This document shows positions 42,409 through 53,536 of a stretch of DNA of 64,000 nucleotides, in pieces; the stretch's first letter is position 1, and each line of letters opens with the position of its first letter. This DNA comes from Deinococcus arboris. GTDB lineage: Bacteria > Deinococcota > Deinococci > Deinococcales > Deinococcaceae. The stretch spans positions 99,927-163,926 of the forward strand of contig NZ_WQLB01000007.1 of assembly GCF_009755355.1 (NCBI RefSeq), in the 5' to 3' direction. The notes under the pieces were generated by a model that had not been told where the DNA came from, did no database searches, and saw only the letters and a list, made by a program, of their open reading frames with translations. The translations under genes were made by a program, and so were the position numbers.

Positions 42409-43182
42409 GTGACGGCGGCCCTGACCTCTTCCTCGTCCGTTCCGGCACCGCCCCCCAGCGGAGCAGGCGGGTTTACCGTCACGCTGCCGGTCTTCACGGG
42501 CACCCTGGCTGAGCTGGCAGCGGGCCTGCGGGCCGGGCGCGTGGCGCCAGGCGAGGTGCCGCTGCTGGCCCTGACGCGCGAGGTGCTGGCCTGGGCGCAG
42601 GCGGTGACGGGCGGCACCGGTCTGGCCGACGCCCACCCCGACCTGCTGCCTGGTCTGGCCGGGGTGATCGCCCTGAAAGCGCGCCTGCTGCTGCCCCAGC
42701 CCGAGCCTGACCTGCCCCCCGACAGCGAATGGGACGACGTTCCCGACGACGTGCTGGAAGGCGTCGAAGCCCTGGCCGAGCTAGACGCCCTGGTGGGGTT
42801 TCTGGCCGCCCGGCGCCGCGAACGCGAGGGCCTGATTCCGGCGCGAGCGGTGCCGGTCACCCTGCCCCGGCGCGAGCGCCCGCCCAACCCCCAGGGCAGC
42901 CTGGCCCGGCTGGTGCGCGCCGCCCGCAGCGCGGTGCGGCAGGTCGAGGTGCCGCTGCTGGCGCGCGACCGCCTGACCCTGCAAGGAGCGCTCGAAGCCC
43001 TGCGGGCATTTGGCACGCGGCTGCGGACCTTTACTTTCCGTGGGGTGCCGGCCCAGGACTGGGGCGAACGCACCACCTATTTCGCCGCGCTGCTGGAAGG
43101 CGTCAAGGAAGGCACCTTCAGCGCGCAGCAGCCCGAGACCTACGGCGAAATCACCGTGACCTCGCACCTGACCGAGGATTGA
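42409..43182 (+). CDS. scpA: Segregation and condensation protein A
   Basis: A 257-aa ScpA (kleisin) that bridges the SMC heads with ScpB in chromosome condensation. Visible are the N-terminal TVTLPVFTGTLAELAAGLRAG (amphipathic start, ~23-43), VIALKARLLLP (~86-96), an acidic linker (~100-125), and a C-terminal winged-helix region (YFAALLEGVKEGTFSAQQPETYGEITV, ~223-249). GTG start 5 bases after the trpS stop. scpB is not in the window. Confidence 0.88.
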   Translation: MTAALTSSSSVPAPPPSGAGGFTVTLPVFTGTLAELAAGLRAGRVAPGEVPLLALTREVLAWAQAVTGGTGLADAHPDLLPGLAGVIALKARLLLPQPEPDLPPDSEWDDVPDDVLEGVEALAELDALVGFLAARRREREGLIPARAVPVTLPRRERPPNPQGSLARLVRAARSAVRQVEVPLLARDRLTLQGALEALRAFGTRLRTFTFRGVPAQDWGERTTYFAALLEGVKEGTFSAQQPETYGEITVTSHLTED

Positions 43183-43289
43183 GGAGGCCCTGACGGCGCG
43201 GCCAACCTCCACAGCTGTCAAGGGACCGGTGCGGACACCCAAGACTCAGAGGGAGAACCTGGCTTCTTCTGCACAACTCAAGCGTTCTG

Positions 43290-43390
43290 GCCGTTAATCC
43301 AGATTTGGGCCCACCAACTGCACAAACGATTCAAGCCGATTGGACTTGCGAAGCTCCGCAGGAGCAAGAGCGGACTCACGGCGTACGTGC
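43290..43390. repeat. Possible remnant of the dispersed repeat
   Basis: GCACAAACGATTCAAGCCGATTGGACTTG followed by GCGAAGCTCCGCAGGAGCAAGAGCG resembles pieces of both repeat subtypes. Too degenerate to give an orientation with confidence; no gene between 43183 and 43461. Confidence 0.35.
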
Positions 43391-43461
43391 TCTCCGGCTC
43401 TTTGCTAGAGGGTTAACGCCCTGGGCAGCCGGCCGTCTGACCTGGCTCGTGTCACCCTGGC

Positions 43462-43857
43462 TTACCAGGCATCCGGGTCGGCGTCGGCTTCCTCGGTCAG
43501 CAGCCAGAGTTGGCGGCCCTGCGCGGCGGCCTCACGCTGGGCGTCCAGCAGCGCAGTTTCCAGGTCAAGGCTCAGGTGGGGGTGGTGGCTGCGAAACTGG
43601 GTATAGCTGCACAGCAGCAGGGCCAGGCGGTCTGGCAGACGCTCGGGGTCGGTCAGCACGTCGTACAGGGCGTCCCAGTTGTGACCGAAGGTGCCCGTGA
43701 TAGCCAGGCCAGACATCAGGGCCAGCATCAGGCTGGGTTTGTCGTGAACCTGGCCAAAGCTCACCTCCCGCACCCCTATCTGATAGCCCGCCGCCAGGAT
43801 GCGCGGCTCGTGCGGCGCGACCTGCAGGCCACTGGGCGCCTCGTTGAAGACCTGCAT
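43462..43857 (-). CDS. Barstar-family RNase inhibitor
   Basis: A 131-aa protein whose residues ~28-125 match barstar (barnase inhibitor). The diagnostic FGHNWDALYDVLTDP (~57-71) corresponds to the barstar helix 2/loop that blocks the RNase active site, and the last strand reads QLWLLTEEAD. It lies just downstream of the RNase Sa-like gene, so it should protect the cytoplasm from RNase that fails to be exported. Start ATG overlaps the stop of a 51-aa frame (TAATG). Confidence 0.85.
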   Translation of the reverse strand: MQVFNEAPSGLQVAPHEPRILAAGYQIGVREVSFGQVHDKPSLMLALMSGLAITGTFGHNWDALYDVLTDPERLPDRLALLLCSYTQFRSHHPHLSLDLETALLDAQREAAAQGRQLWLLTEEADADPDAW

Positions 43858-44012
43858 TACCAGCCCCCCGGAGATAGCCGCCGCTCGGACCCGTGAAACA
43901 ACAGCTCAAGTCGAGCAGCACCACATAAAGAACAGCTCGTCTCGCGCGTGGCGGTTAGTCCCACGCAGCCCGCTGGCAGGCAGTAGGAACCGGCGAAATC
44001 CACATGCATCAT
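43857..44012 (-). CDS. Possible 51-aa Cys-rich protein between RNase and barstar
   Basis: An open frame that exactly bridges the RNase stop (its ATG adjoins/overlaps TGATG) and the barstar start (TAATG). It encodes a small protein with four Cys, spaced C-x4-C and C-x2-C, that could bind zinc. No homologue recognised. Alternatively it only serves translational coupling, or is the frameshifted N-terminus of a longer barstar protein. No strong SD. Confidence 0.35.
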   Translation of the reverse strand: MMHVDFAGSYCLPAGCVGLTATRETSCSLCGAARLELLFHGSERRLSPGGW

Positions 44013-44446
44013 GGGGCAATCCTCCGAAAGCTGGCGTAGTGGTCGGCGGTGTAGTAGCACTCGGCGGTGCGGGTGACAGGCTGACCGCCGCAGACAACGC
44101 GGCGCGCGCCCCGGTCCTGCTCGCCCGGCGTGGGCACGGTGTATTCGCGGTAATACGCGCCGGATTGCCGGGGCAGCAGGCGCTCGCGGTTGCCAAAGGT
44201 CACGCCGTCCCTGCTATAGGCGAAAGGACCGCCCCCGGCAATCCGGGTCAGCACCCGCTGACCTTCCGGGGGCAGGTCGGCACGCGCCACCCAGAGCAGA
44301 CCGCTCTCAGGGTCGCGCCCGGTGCTGGCCGGGGCCGAGGTGCTGGGCGGCCGCTGGTCAGCCGCTGGCCCGGTCGTCTGGAGGGGCACCGGGTCACAGG
44401 CCGCCAGCAACGTGGCCAGCAGGAGAAGGGGAAGCACAGGCCTCAT
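44009..44446 (-). CDS. RNase Sa/barnase-family lipoprotein
   Basis: A 145-aa secreted guanyl-specific ribonuclease. A lipoprotein signal peptide with lipobox LAAC17 and a Pro/Ser/Thr linker (18-45) precede the RNase domain (56-143). Active-site residues of RNase Sa are in place: the general base Glu (E101 in YYREYTV), Arg residues (R112, R116 in DRGARR) and catalytic His (H136 in DHYASF). Two Cys (119, 130) may pair. It is anchored outside the cytoplasmic membrane and could digest environmental RNA or act against neighbours. The barstar gene is downstream on the same strand. Confidence 0.88.
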   Translation of the reverse strand: MRPVLPLLLLATLLAACDPVPLQTTGPAADQRPPSTSAPASTGRDPESGLLWVARADLPPEGQRVLTRIAGGGPFAYSRDGVTFGNRERLLPRQSGAYYREYTVPTPGEQDRGARRVVCGGQPVTRTAECYYTADHYASFRRIAP

Positions 44447-44591
44447 GCCGCTCAGTCTAGGAGGCAGCGCCACAAGCCGGGCAGAGGATGGCTTAAGCCT
44501 GGGATGACGCCGAGGCGAGCAGACCTGTAGAACTGCAACGTACAGGGGGTGGCTGTGCCTTGTTGCCAGCAGGACAATGCCAGAGGCTGTC

Positions 44592-44726
44592 ATACGGATT
44601 CCGTCTGTTTCGTTTACAAATCGGAACAGAACCGATTTGCCAACTCCACGCCCGGAACCCGTTTGTCTCCCACTCGCTCCGCTCGGATTGAATCGTTTGC
44701 ATAAACGATTCAATCGGAGTTCGTAT
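44592..44726 (+). repeat. Dispersed MITE-like repeat, best type I copy
   Basis: 135 bp from ATACGGATTCCGTCTG to CAATCGGAGTTCGTAT, with near-perfect inverted termini. An internal stem GATTGAATCGTTTGC/AAACGATTCAATC lies at the right. The rest of the 44447-44997 gap holds nothing recognisable. Confidence 0.85.
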
Positions 44727-44997
44727 CACTCTCAGCAATACGACTGGCTCATGGACAGCCCTCATGATGCCCTCTGAAGGCAAGGCGACCTGCTCTCGAC
44801 TGTTCGGATGGAATTGGAATCCGCTTCTCGCATCAGCCCTCTTCGGCCGCGTGTACCGCTGGCGAGCCTGCGGCAAGACAGCCCTGCCTCTCCGCTGGTC
44901 CCAAAAGCGGCGATAGAGTAATTCGGCCGGACCCCCTGACCTCCTTCCCGCCTCCATAAAGCCCAACAGGCTTGAGCCCCAGATGAAAGGAGCCCCC

Positions 44998-45480
44998 ATG
45001 AGCATCAAAGCGTTCTTGCTTCAGCAGTTCGAGACGGAACATCAGGCATTTGTGCAAGCCCTGAAAGGCATTCCAGAAGAACAGTTTTCCAGAGCTTCCC
45101 CCTGCGGCGGCCACTCAGCGGCCTGGATGGCCCTGCACATTCTCGACTGGACCCGCCTCTACCTTCCGGAAGAACAGGGCGGCGGGCCGAAGGCGACCTA
45201 TGCCTACCTGGGCTGGGAGAACGAACCCTGGACGCAGGCCCTCAAGGGCGAAGCGGCCATGAGCGAGGCCACGTCGCAAGAGACGATTCTTGCCGCGCTG
45301 GAAGCTGCGCTGGCGCAGGCCCGCGAAGGCTACGCCCGCATCCCAGAGCAGGGCTTTGCGCCGGAGTACCAGATTCAGACGCCGTTCGGTGAGCGCGTCC
45401 TGAGTGACTCGCTGGCGCGGCAGTTGCGGCATATCGCTTACCACCGGGGTCAGGCCGTGCTACTGCAACGTCAGTTGTGA
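44998..45480 (+). CDS. DinB-family protein
   Basis: A 160-aa four-helix-bundle protein of the DinB/YfiT superfamily, which is greatly expanded in Deinococcus. Probable metal-ligand His residues are in WMALHILDW (~46) and HIAYHRGQA (~145-149). Many members are metal-dependent transferases using small thiols, or of unknown role. ATG at 44998 has AAAGGAG 6 bases upstream. It stands alone. Confidence 0.82.
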   Translation: MSIKAFLLQQFETEHQAFVQALKGIPEEQFSRASPCGGHSAAWMALHILDWTRLYLPEEQGGGPKATYAYLGWENEPWTQALKGEAAMSEATSQETILAALEAALAQAREGYARIPEQGFAPEYQIQTPFGERVLSDSLARQLRHIAYHRGQAVLLQRQL

Positions 45481-45677
45481 CGGACAGCTGAACGGAGGCG
45501 CAACCGGAGGGCCGAGGTCAAAGCCATGCGCGCCGCTGAGCCAGCCTGAGCTACCTGACCTGCTTGCCCATCAGGGTTCACCGTACAGTCAGCTCTGGTG
45601 CTTCGTCCAAAAAACGCAGCCTGTCCTGTGACGGTCTGCGTTTCTTCAGTGGTCCTGTTGATGTCCAGCGGGGAACT

Positions 45678-46505
45678 TCAGGCCAGGTTGCCGTCTGTCA
45701 TGACGCCCGCCGCGATAAGAGCCAGAATCAGCGCGCCCACAATCACGCGGTACACCGCAAACCCTTTAAAGGTGTTGGTGGAGACGAACTTCAGCAGCCA
45801 GCCAATCGCTAAGTAGGCGGTGACAAAACTGACGCCCGCCCCCAGCAGCACGTTGACCAGACCAATCTCGCCAAAAATCAGTTCACGTTCCTGAATCAGG
45901 TTCAGTAGCGCCGCGCCGCCCAGCGTAGGGACGCCCAGATAGAAGCTGAATTTGGTGGCGGTGGCGCGGTCCAGGCCCAGCACCATGCCGCCCAGAATCG
46001 AGCTGGCGCTGCGGGAGAACCCCGGCCACAGCAGGGCCAGGCATTGCAGCGCGCCGATGAGAAAGGACCGGCGCACCCCAATCTTCTCGATGGCGTCCAC
46101 GCGCGGCGTCACCTTGCGGCTCTCGATCAGCCAGATCAGCACGCCGCCCACGATCAGCGCCCAGGCAACCACGCTAGGGCGGAACAGATAGGCCTTGATG
46201 GCGTCGCCGAACAGCACGCCCAGCACCACCGCCGGAATACAGGCCACCAGCACGCCCAGCCACAGGGTGCGCTGGGTCTGGTCGGTGCCGATGTGCCGCA
46301 CCTTCAGAAAGTCGCGCCAGTAGTACACCAGCACGCTCAGGATGGCGCCGCCCTGAATGACCACTTCGAAAGCGTCTTTGACGTCTTTGGTCCAGGGCAC
46401 GCCCATCAGGTTGCCGGTCAGAATCAGGTGCCCGGTCGAACTGATGGGCAAAAACTCGGTGATTCCCTCGACGATGCCGTAAACGATGGCGTACAACCAG
46501 TCCAT
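45678..46505 (-). CDS. uppP: Undecaprenyl-diphosphatase UppP/BacA
   Basis: A 275-aa integral membrane phosphatase that recycles the undecaprenyl carrier for peptidoglycan synthesis; overexpression gives bacitracin resistance. Signatures: GIVEGITEFLPISSTGHLIL (~9-28, catalytic Glu and Ser) and WPGFSRSASSILGGM (~158-172). About eight membrane helices. Start at 46505 matches the usual MDWLYAIVYGIVEG beginning. An upstream type II repeat starts 22 bp before the gene. Confidence 0.94.
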   Translation of the reverse strand: MDWLYAIVYGIVEGITEFLPISSTGHLILTGNLMGVPWTKDVKDAFEVVIQGGAILSVLVYYWRDFLKVRHIGTDQTQRTLWLGVLVACIPAVVLGVLFGDAIKAYLFRPSVVAWALIVGGVLIWLIESRKVTPRVDAIEKIGVRRSFLIGALQCLALLWPGFSRSASSILGGMVLGLDRATATKFSFYLGVPTLGGAALLNLIQERELIFGEIGLVNVLLGAGVSFVTAYLAIGWLLKFVSTNTFKGFAVYRVIVGALILALIAAGVMTDGNLA

Positions 46506-46526
46506 AAGGGGCCAGTGTACGGCCTG

Positions 46527-46703
46527 ATATGGACTTCGTTTCATTACGGCGCAGACGGTGCCTTTTCATCTCTGTCTCTACAACGCGGAGTCCGTCTCTG
46601 CTCTCGCTCGCCCTTCTGCGAAGCTCTCCGAGTCTGCTGTGCCCCTTTCCAAGTCCGCTCGGAGTTCATCGGGCATTCTGCTGAATTCAATCGGAGTCTG
46701 GAT
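46527..46703 (+). repeat. Dispersed MITE-like repeat, type II copy
   Basis: From ATATGGACTTCGTTTCATTACG to GAATTCAATCGGAGTCTGG. Internal blocks (CTCTCCGAGTCTGCTGTGCCC, CCAAGTCCGCTCGGAGTTCAT) match 55713-55890 and 59826-60004. Confidence 0.75.
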
Positions 46704-46747
46704 GGCAGGGGCTGAAGGACGTCCATCCGAAGACGCAGACTGAGCGG

Positions 46748-47551
46748 GTGAGGACCGAAACCTATATTCGCCGCTGGGGGCTGGAACCGGACGGCGAGCC
46801 GTTTTCCACCCCCAGCAGCGACCTGTGCCCGGTACGGTGGAAGGGGCAAGCGGCCATGCTGAAGGTGGCGAAAGGTGCCGAGGAGCAGCGCGGCAACCTC
46901 TTGATGGTGTGGCTGGCGGGACAAGGTGCGGCGCAGGTGTACCGCCACGGTGGACGCGCTGTCGTTCTGGAAAGGATAGAGGGAGATCACGACCTCACCG
47001 CGATGGTCGGGGCCGGCCAAGACGATGAGGCCAGCCGGATTCTGTGCTGGGCGGCGGCGGGGGTGCATCTGCCCCGCCCTGGCCCACCGCGCGAACTGCT
47101 GCCCCTACCTTGGTGGTTTGAAGCTCTCGCCGACGCTTCCTCTCAGGGTGGCCTGTTTGCCCAGTGCTGGGAGATTGCCCGGCAACTGCTGGATATCCCT
47201 CAAGACGTGCGCCCGCTGCACGGCGACCTGCACCACGGCAACGTGATGCACAGTCCGAGGCGCGGCTGGCTGGTCATTGACCCCAAAGGCCTGCTGGGGG
47301 AACGGGGCTACGACTTTGCCAACATACTGTGTAACCCGTCACTGGAGACGGCCGGACACCCAGGGCGACTGGAACGGCAGGCGGGCGTGATTGCGGCGGC
47401 GGCCGGCCTGGACCGCGCCCGGCTGCTGGCCTGGGTGGCCGCTTACGCCGGCTTATCTGCGGCGTGGCATCTGGAAGATGACCAGCCCACCGAAGCCGGG
47501 CAGACCTTGGACCTGGCGCAGCAGGCCCTGGCCCTCTCCCCTGCACCTTAA
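46748..47551 (+). CDS. APH(6)/hydroxyurea-type phosphotransferase
   Basis: A 267-aa kinase of the aminoglycoside 6-phosphotransferase/hydroxyurea phosphotransferase family. The catalytic loop is RPLHGDLHHGNVM (~157-169, catalytic Asp) and the metal-binding segment is VIDPKGLLGERGYDFAN (~177-193), both typical of APH(6). Resistance to streptomycin cannot be assumed; chromosomal members often have unknown small-molecule substrates. GTG start; no linked mobile-element genes, so it looks like a resident chromosomal gene. Confidence 0.85.
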   Translation: MRTETYIRRWGLEPDGEPFSTPSSDLCPVRWKGQAAMLKVAKGAEEQRGNLLMVWLAGQGAAQVYRHGGRAVVLERIEGDHDLTAMVGAGQDDEASRILCWAAAGVHLPRPGPPRELLPLPWWFEALADASSQGGLFAQCWEIARQLLDIPQDVRPLHGDLHHGNVMHSPRRGWLVIDPKGLLGERGYDFANILCNPSLETAGHPGRLERQAGVIAAAAGLDRARLLAWVAAYAGLSAAWHLEDDQPTEAGQTLDLAQQALALSPAP

Positions 47552-47690
47552 CTTTCGGGTATACTCTCCGTTTGGGTGCCCCCGTGACCCTCCGCTGCGC
47601 GCGCTCGAGCGTCGCGCGCTGCCTGGCCTCCCCTGCGTGGCTGGCACGAGGACGGCAAACTTTTTCCCGAATCAACGCTCCGGAGTTTTC

Positions 47691-48440
47691 ATGTCGTACA
47701 TCTCCATGAAGCAGTTGCTCGAAGCCGGGGTTCACTTCGGCCACGAAACCAAACGCTGGAACCCCAAGTTCAAGCGCTTCATCTTCGCCGAGCGCAACGG
47801 CATTTTCATCATTGACCTCCAGAAGACCCTGAAGCAGGTTGACCGCTCCTTTGACTACATCAAGGAACTGGCCGAGCGCGGCGGCGTCATTCTGTTCGTG
47901 GGCACCAAGAAGCAGGCCCAGGAAATCGTGGAACTGGAAGCCCGCCGCACCGGCATGCCCTTCGTGACCAGCCGCTGGCTGGGCGGCATGCTGACCAATT
48001 TCAAGACCATGCGCACCCGCATTGACCGCCTGAATGAACTGGACGACATGTTCGAGTCGGGCCGCGTCAATGACCGTCTGAAGGCCGAGCGCATCAAGCT
48101 GGCCGCCGAGCGCGAGCGCCTGCAGCGCTTTGTGGGCGGCATCCGCAAGATGAGCCGCCTGCCCGACGCGATCTTCGTGGTGGACCCCACCAAGGAAGTC
48201 ATCGCCGTGCAGGAAGCCAACAAGCTGGGGATTCCCGTGATCGCCCTGGCCGACACCGACTCTGACCCCGATGTCATTGACTACATCGTGCCCGGCAACG
48301 ACGACGCCATCCGCTCCATCCAGCTGATCACCCACCGCATCGGCGACCTGCTGGTCGAGGCGCGCGGCGGCGGCGAAGACGTGGGCGCGGCCGATGGCGC
48401 CGAGCAGACCGAGGACGCCACCGACAGCATCGAGGCCTAA
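47691..48440 (+). CDS. rpsB: 30S ribosomal protein S2
   Basis: A 249-aa S2. Conserved MKQLLEAGVHFGHETKRWNPKF (~6-27, quoted in part), FVTSRWLGGMLTNFKTM and IFVVDPTKEVIAV segments are present, with a Gly/Asp/Glu-rich tail. ATG at 47691 with CGGAG upstream. A promoter-like TATACT at 47560-47565 (no clear -35) would leave a leader of about 125 nt, in the range used for S2 feedback on its own mRNA in other bacteria. First gene of the conserved rpsB-tsf-pyrH-frr cluster. Confidence 0.97.
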   Translation: MSYISMKQLLEAGVHFGHETKRWNPKFKRFIFAERNGIFIIDLQKTLKQVDRSFDYIKELAERGGVILFVGTKKQAQEIVELEARRTGMPFVTSRWLGGMLTNFKTMRTRIDRLNELDDMFESGRVNDRLKAERIKLAAERERLQRFVGGIRKMSRLPDAIFVVDPTKEVIAVQEANKLGIPVIALADTDSDPDVIDYIVPGNDDAIRSIQLITHRIGDLLVEARGGGEDVGAADGAEQTEDATDSIEA

Positions 48441-48453
48441 ACAGGGCCGGCAG

Positions 48454-48497
48454 GGGGCTGTCCGGCGAAGGTGATTTGCCCGGACAGCCCCTTTCTC
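48454..48497 (+). terminator. Terminator/attenuator between rpsB and tsf
   Basis: Perfect 12-bp stem GGGGCTGTCCGG/CCGGACAGCCCC with a 14-nt loop, then TTTCTC. It may set the rpsB to tsf ratio by partial readthrough, as reported in other bacteria. Confidence 0.75.
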
Positions 48498-48536
48498 TAA
48501 GCATCCTCAACTTCATCCTTTACAGGAGGCATGACC

Positions 48537-50161
<1,625 letters not shown>

Positions 50162-50448
50162 GTCCAACTCTGATGAAACCGTTGTTACAAAAGCGGTTTC
50201 ATCCAAGGGCAACAGCGGCAGACTCCAAGAGCTTCGCAGAAGAGCGAGCAGGAGGACAGCGGGGGTCAGGCGTGGGATGTGTCCATCGCTGCCCCTACAA
50301 GTTATCAACGGAGCACTCTGCCCGAGGGGCCGCGCCCGCCAGAAGCGGGCATCCTCAAGGCATCCCCAACCCCGCGCCCGCGGCCCGCGCACTGCCGCCG
50401 GCTTCCCATCCTTTACACTGGCCGCACTTCCCGGTAAGGAGACTTCAC
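50162..50448. other. Gap between pyrH and frr with repeat remnant
   Basis: The segment 50165-50260 (AAGAGCTTCGCAGAAGAGCGAGCAGGAG and flanks, in part) resembles a degraded minus-strand copy of the dispersed repeat. No gene seen. AAGGAG before the frr start is the only clear signal. Confidence 0.4.
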
Positions 50449-51000
50449 ATGGCTGACATGAAAACCATTCAGGCCGACGCCCGCGAAAAGATGGGCAAGG
50501 CCATTGAATCGCTGGAAAATAACCTCTCGGTGCTGCGCACAGGCCGCGCCAACCCCGGCATCCTGAAAAAGATTGTGGTGGATTACTACGGCAGCTCTAT
50601 GCCCATTGACCAGGTCGCCAGCATCACCACCCCCGACGCCCGCACGCTGGTCATCACGCCGTGGGACCGGGGCGCGCTGAACCCCATCGAAAAGGCCATC
50701 CGCGACAGCGACCTGGGCCTGAACCCCAACAACAAGGGCGATACGATTTTCATCTCGCTGCCCATGCTGACCGAGGAGCGCCGCCGCGACCTCGTGAAGA
50801 ACGCCAAGAACTACGCCGAGGACGCCCGCATCGCCATTCGCAACATCCGCAAGCACACGCTGGATGAGGTGAAAAAAGTCGAGGGCATCGGTGACGACGA
50901 GATCAAGCGCGGCGAGGCCGACGTGCAGAAGATCACCGACGAGTACGTGACGCGGGTCGAGGCGACCTTCCAGAAGAAGGAGCAGGAAATCCTAGGGTGA
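50449..51000 (+). CDS. frr: Ribosome recycling factor
   Basis: A 183-aa RRF, which with EF-G splits post-termination ribosomes. [11 protein letters not shown] (~29-39), [14 protein letters not shown] (~48-61) and the C-terminal helix with [19 protein letters not shown] (~121-139) are conserved. Normal length. SD AAGGAG 7 bases upstream. Confidence 0.96.
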   Translation: MADMKTIQADAREKMGKAIESLENNLSVLRTGRANPGILKKIVVDYYGSSMPIDQVASITTPDARTLVITPWDRGALNPIEKAIRDSDLGLNPNNKGDTIFISLPMLTEERRRDLVKNAKNYAEDARIAIRNIRKHTLDEVKKVEGIGDDEIKRGEADVQKITDEYVTRVEATFQKKEQEILG

Positions 51001-51006
51001 AGGCGC

Positions 51007-51078
51007 CGCGCGCCGGTTGTGGGTTGTGGGTTGTCGGGTGTAGGCGCGTCCCTACAGCCCACAACCCACGTCCCACAG
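51007..51078. repeat. G-rich inverted repeat between frr and cdsA
   Basis: The left arm consists of tandem GTTGTGG units (GGTTGTGGGTTGTGGGTTG) and the right arm is its near complement (CAGCCCACAACCCACGTCCC). It could fold into a long hairpin within the transcript. Related G-rich sequence follows rseP at 54652-54681. Confidence 0.65.
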
Positions 51079-51094
51079 CCTCCCTGGAGGGGCC

Positions 51095-51925
<831 letters not shown>

Positions 51926-52354
51926 GGGGCGGCGGGGCATTGGTGATGGGTGGGAGGACAAGCAAGGCGGCGGCCAAGGCCGCCTCTTTTGTTGTTCTGC
52001 CTGCATAAAGCTTTGAAGTACGTCGGTGAGGAAGCCCAATTCCTGACCCGCACAGGGGTTGTACACAGGTGTTGGTTCTCGATTCTGGTCTCTCTCTGCG
52101 CTCACCACCTATGCCCTCGTCTCAGCTGGACGGCCGTCTGTCACGCCAACATCCCGGAGCAGCATCAAGTTGCAAACCTCATGCCTGGAAGGGATTTTGC
52201 TCCTGCCCACTCTCTCGCAAAGCTGTCCCGGTCTACGGGGCCGCTGTGCCCGTCCAATGGGACGCAACCGAGCTTGCCAACCATTGCGGCGTCCGGCCCA
52301 GTCCTGCCCAGTGCCCCATTCGTCCCTGGCCGCTTCCTCTACCATGCAGGGCAG
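51926..52354. other. Gap between cdsA and dxr: terminator and degenerate repeat
   Basis: A terminator-like stem AGGCGGC/GCCGCCT followed by CTTTTGTTGTT lies at 51965-51996. The stretch ~52135-52260 (AGTTGCAAACCTCATGCCTGG, CTCTCTCGCAAAGCTGTCCCGG) resembles a fused, degraded copy of both repeat subtypes. The long open frame across it lacks protein character. Confidence 0.5.
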
Positions 52355-53536
52355 ATGAACCCTTCGGTACAGACCATTTCGGTGCTGGGCAGCACGGGCA
52401 GTATTGGCACGCAGACGCTGGACATTGCCCGCGAACGGGGCTACCGGGTCACGGCGTTGGCCGCCGGCAAGAATCTGGACCTGCTGGCGGCGCAGGTGCA
52501 CGAATTTGGCCCGCAGGTGATCAGTGTGGACGGGTCGGTGTATGACCAGGCCAAAGAGCGCTTCTCGGGCGTGCAGGTGACCGCTGACCCCAGTGAGCTG
52601 GCAGCGCTGAAAACGGACGTGGTGGTCAATGCCATGAGTGGCCTGATTGGCCTGGCCCCCACCCGCGCCGCCCTGGAAGCTGGGCAGGCCGTGGCACTGG
52701 CCACCAAGGAGGCGATGGTCACGGCCGCGCACCTGATGTGGGCGGCGGCCGAGCAGGGGGGGGGGCGCGTGGTGCCGGTGGATTCTGAACACACGGGCAT
52801 CTTTCAGTGCCTGACCGGCGAGGCCATAGACGACGTGGCCGAGCTGATTCTGACGGCCAGTGGCGGCCCCTTCCGAGAGGGCCCTGCCGACCTGAGCAGC
52901 GTGATCCCCGAGCAGGCGCTGAGGCACCCCTCATGGAGCATGGGCCCCAAGGTAACCATTGACAGCGCAACCCTGATGAACAAGGGGCTGGAAGTCATGG
53001 AATGCGCCTCGCTGTACGGCCTGCCCCTGTCGCAGGTGGGCGTGGTCATTCATCCCCAGAGCCTGATTCACGCGGCGGTGCGGTTCCGGGACGGCAGCCT
53101 GAAAGCGCAGTTTGGCCCCACGGACATGCGCCTGCCGATTGCCTACGCCATTGATGCCGCGCCAGGCGGGATGACCCGCCCCGGTGACGTGCACGGCGCG
53201 CGGCGTGGGCGCGAGGTTGGCCGCCACCTGGGCTGGGCCATGCGCGGCGAGTGGTCGTTCAGCGCGCCCGACCTCTCCCGCTTTCCCTGCCTGGCCCTGG
53301 CCTACCGCGCGGGCAAAGCGGGTGGCCTGCTGCCGGTGGCCCTGAACGCCGCCGACGAAGTGGCGGTGGACGCCTTCCTGGCCGGGCAACTGGACTTCCT
53401 GGGCATTGCCCGCCTCATTGAGCAGGTCCTGGACGAGACCCCGGCTGGCGCACTGACCTGGGACACCCTGGCCGAGGTGGACGCCTGGGCGCGCACACGG
53501 GCGCAGGAACTGTGCGTGGGCGGAGTGCGCGCGTGA
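52355..53536 (+). CDS. dxr: 1-deoxy-D-xylulose 5-phosphate reductoisomerase
   Basis: A 393-aa NADPH-dependent enzyme of the MEP isoprenoid pathway. NADPH motif [14 protein letters not shown] (~10-23); substrate/metal blocks ALATKEAMV (~100), [14 protein letters not shown] (~126-139) and the flexible loop [24 protein letters not shown] (~190-213, in part) are present. The ATG at 52355 is selected because the protein then begins at the first Rossmann strand with normal length. Overlaps rseP by 4 bases. Confidence 0.96.
   Translation: MNPSVQTISVLGSTGSIGTQTLDIARERGYRVTALAAGKNLDLLAAQVHEFGPQVISVDGSVYDQAKERFSGVQVTADPSELAALKTDVVVNAMSGLIGLAPTRAALEAGQAVALATKEAMVTAAHLMWAAAEQGGGRVVPVDSEHTGIFQCLTGEAIDDVAELILTASGGPFREGPADLSSVIPEQALRHPSWSMGPKVTIDSATLMNKGLEVMECASLYGLPLSQVGVVIHPQSLIHAAVRFRDGSLKAQFGPTDMRLPIAYAIDAAPGGMTRPGDVHGARRGREVGRHLGWAMRGEWSFSAPDLSRFPCLALAYRAGKAGGLLPVALNAADEVAVDAFLAGQLDFLGIARLIEQVLDETPAGALTWDTLAEVDAWARTRAQELCVGGVRA

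Noticed and set aside
51950..52354. N-terminal extension of dxr of ~135 residues
   Set aside because: The upstream open frame crosses a terminator and a degraded repeat; the normal DXR start is at 52355.
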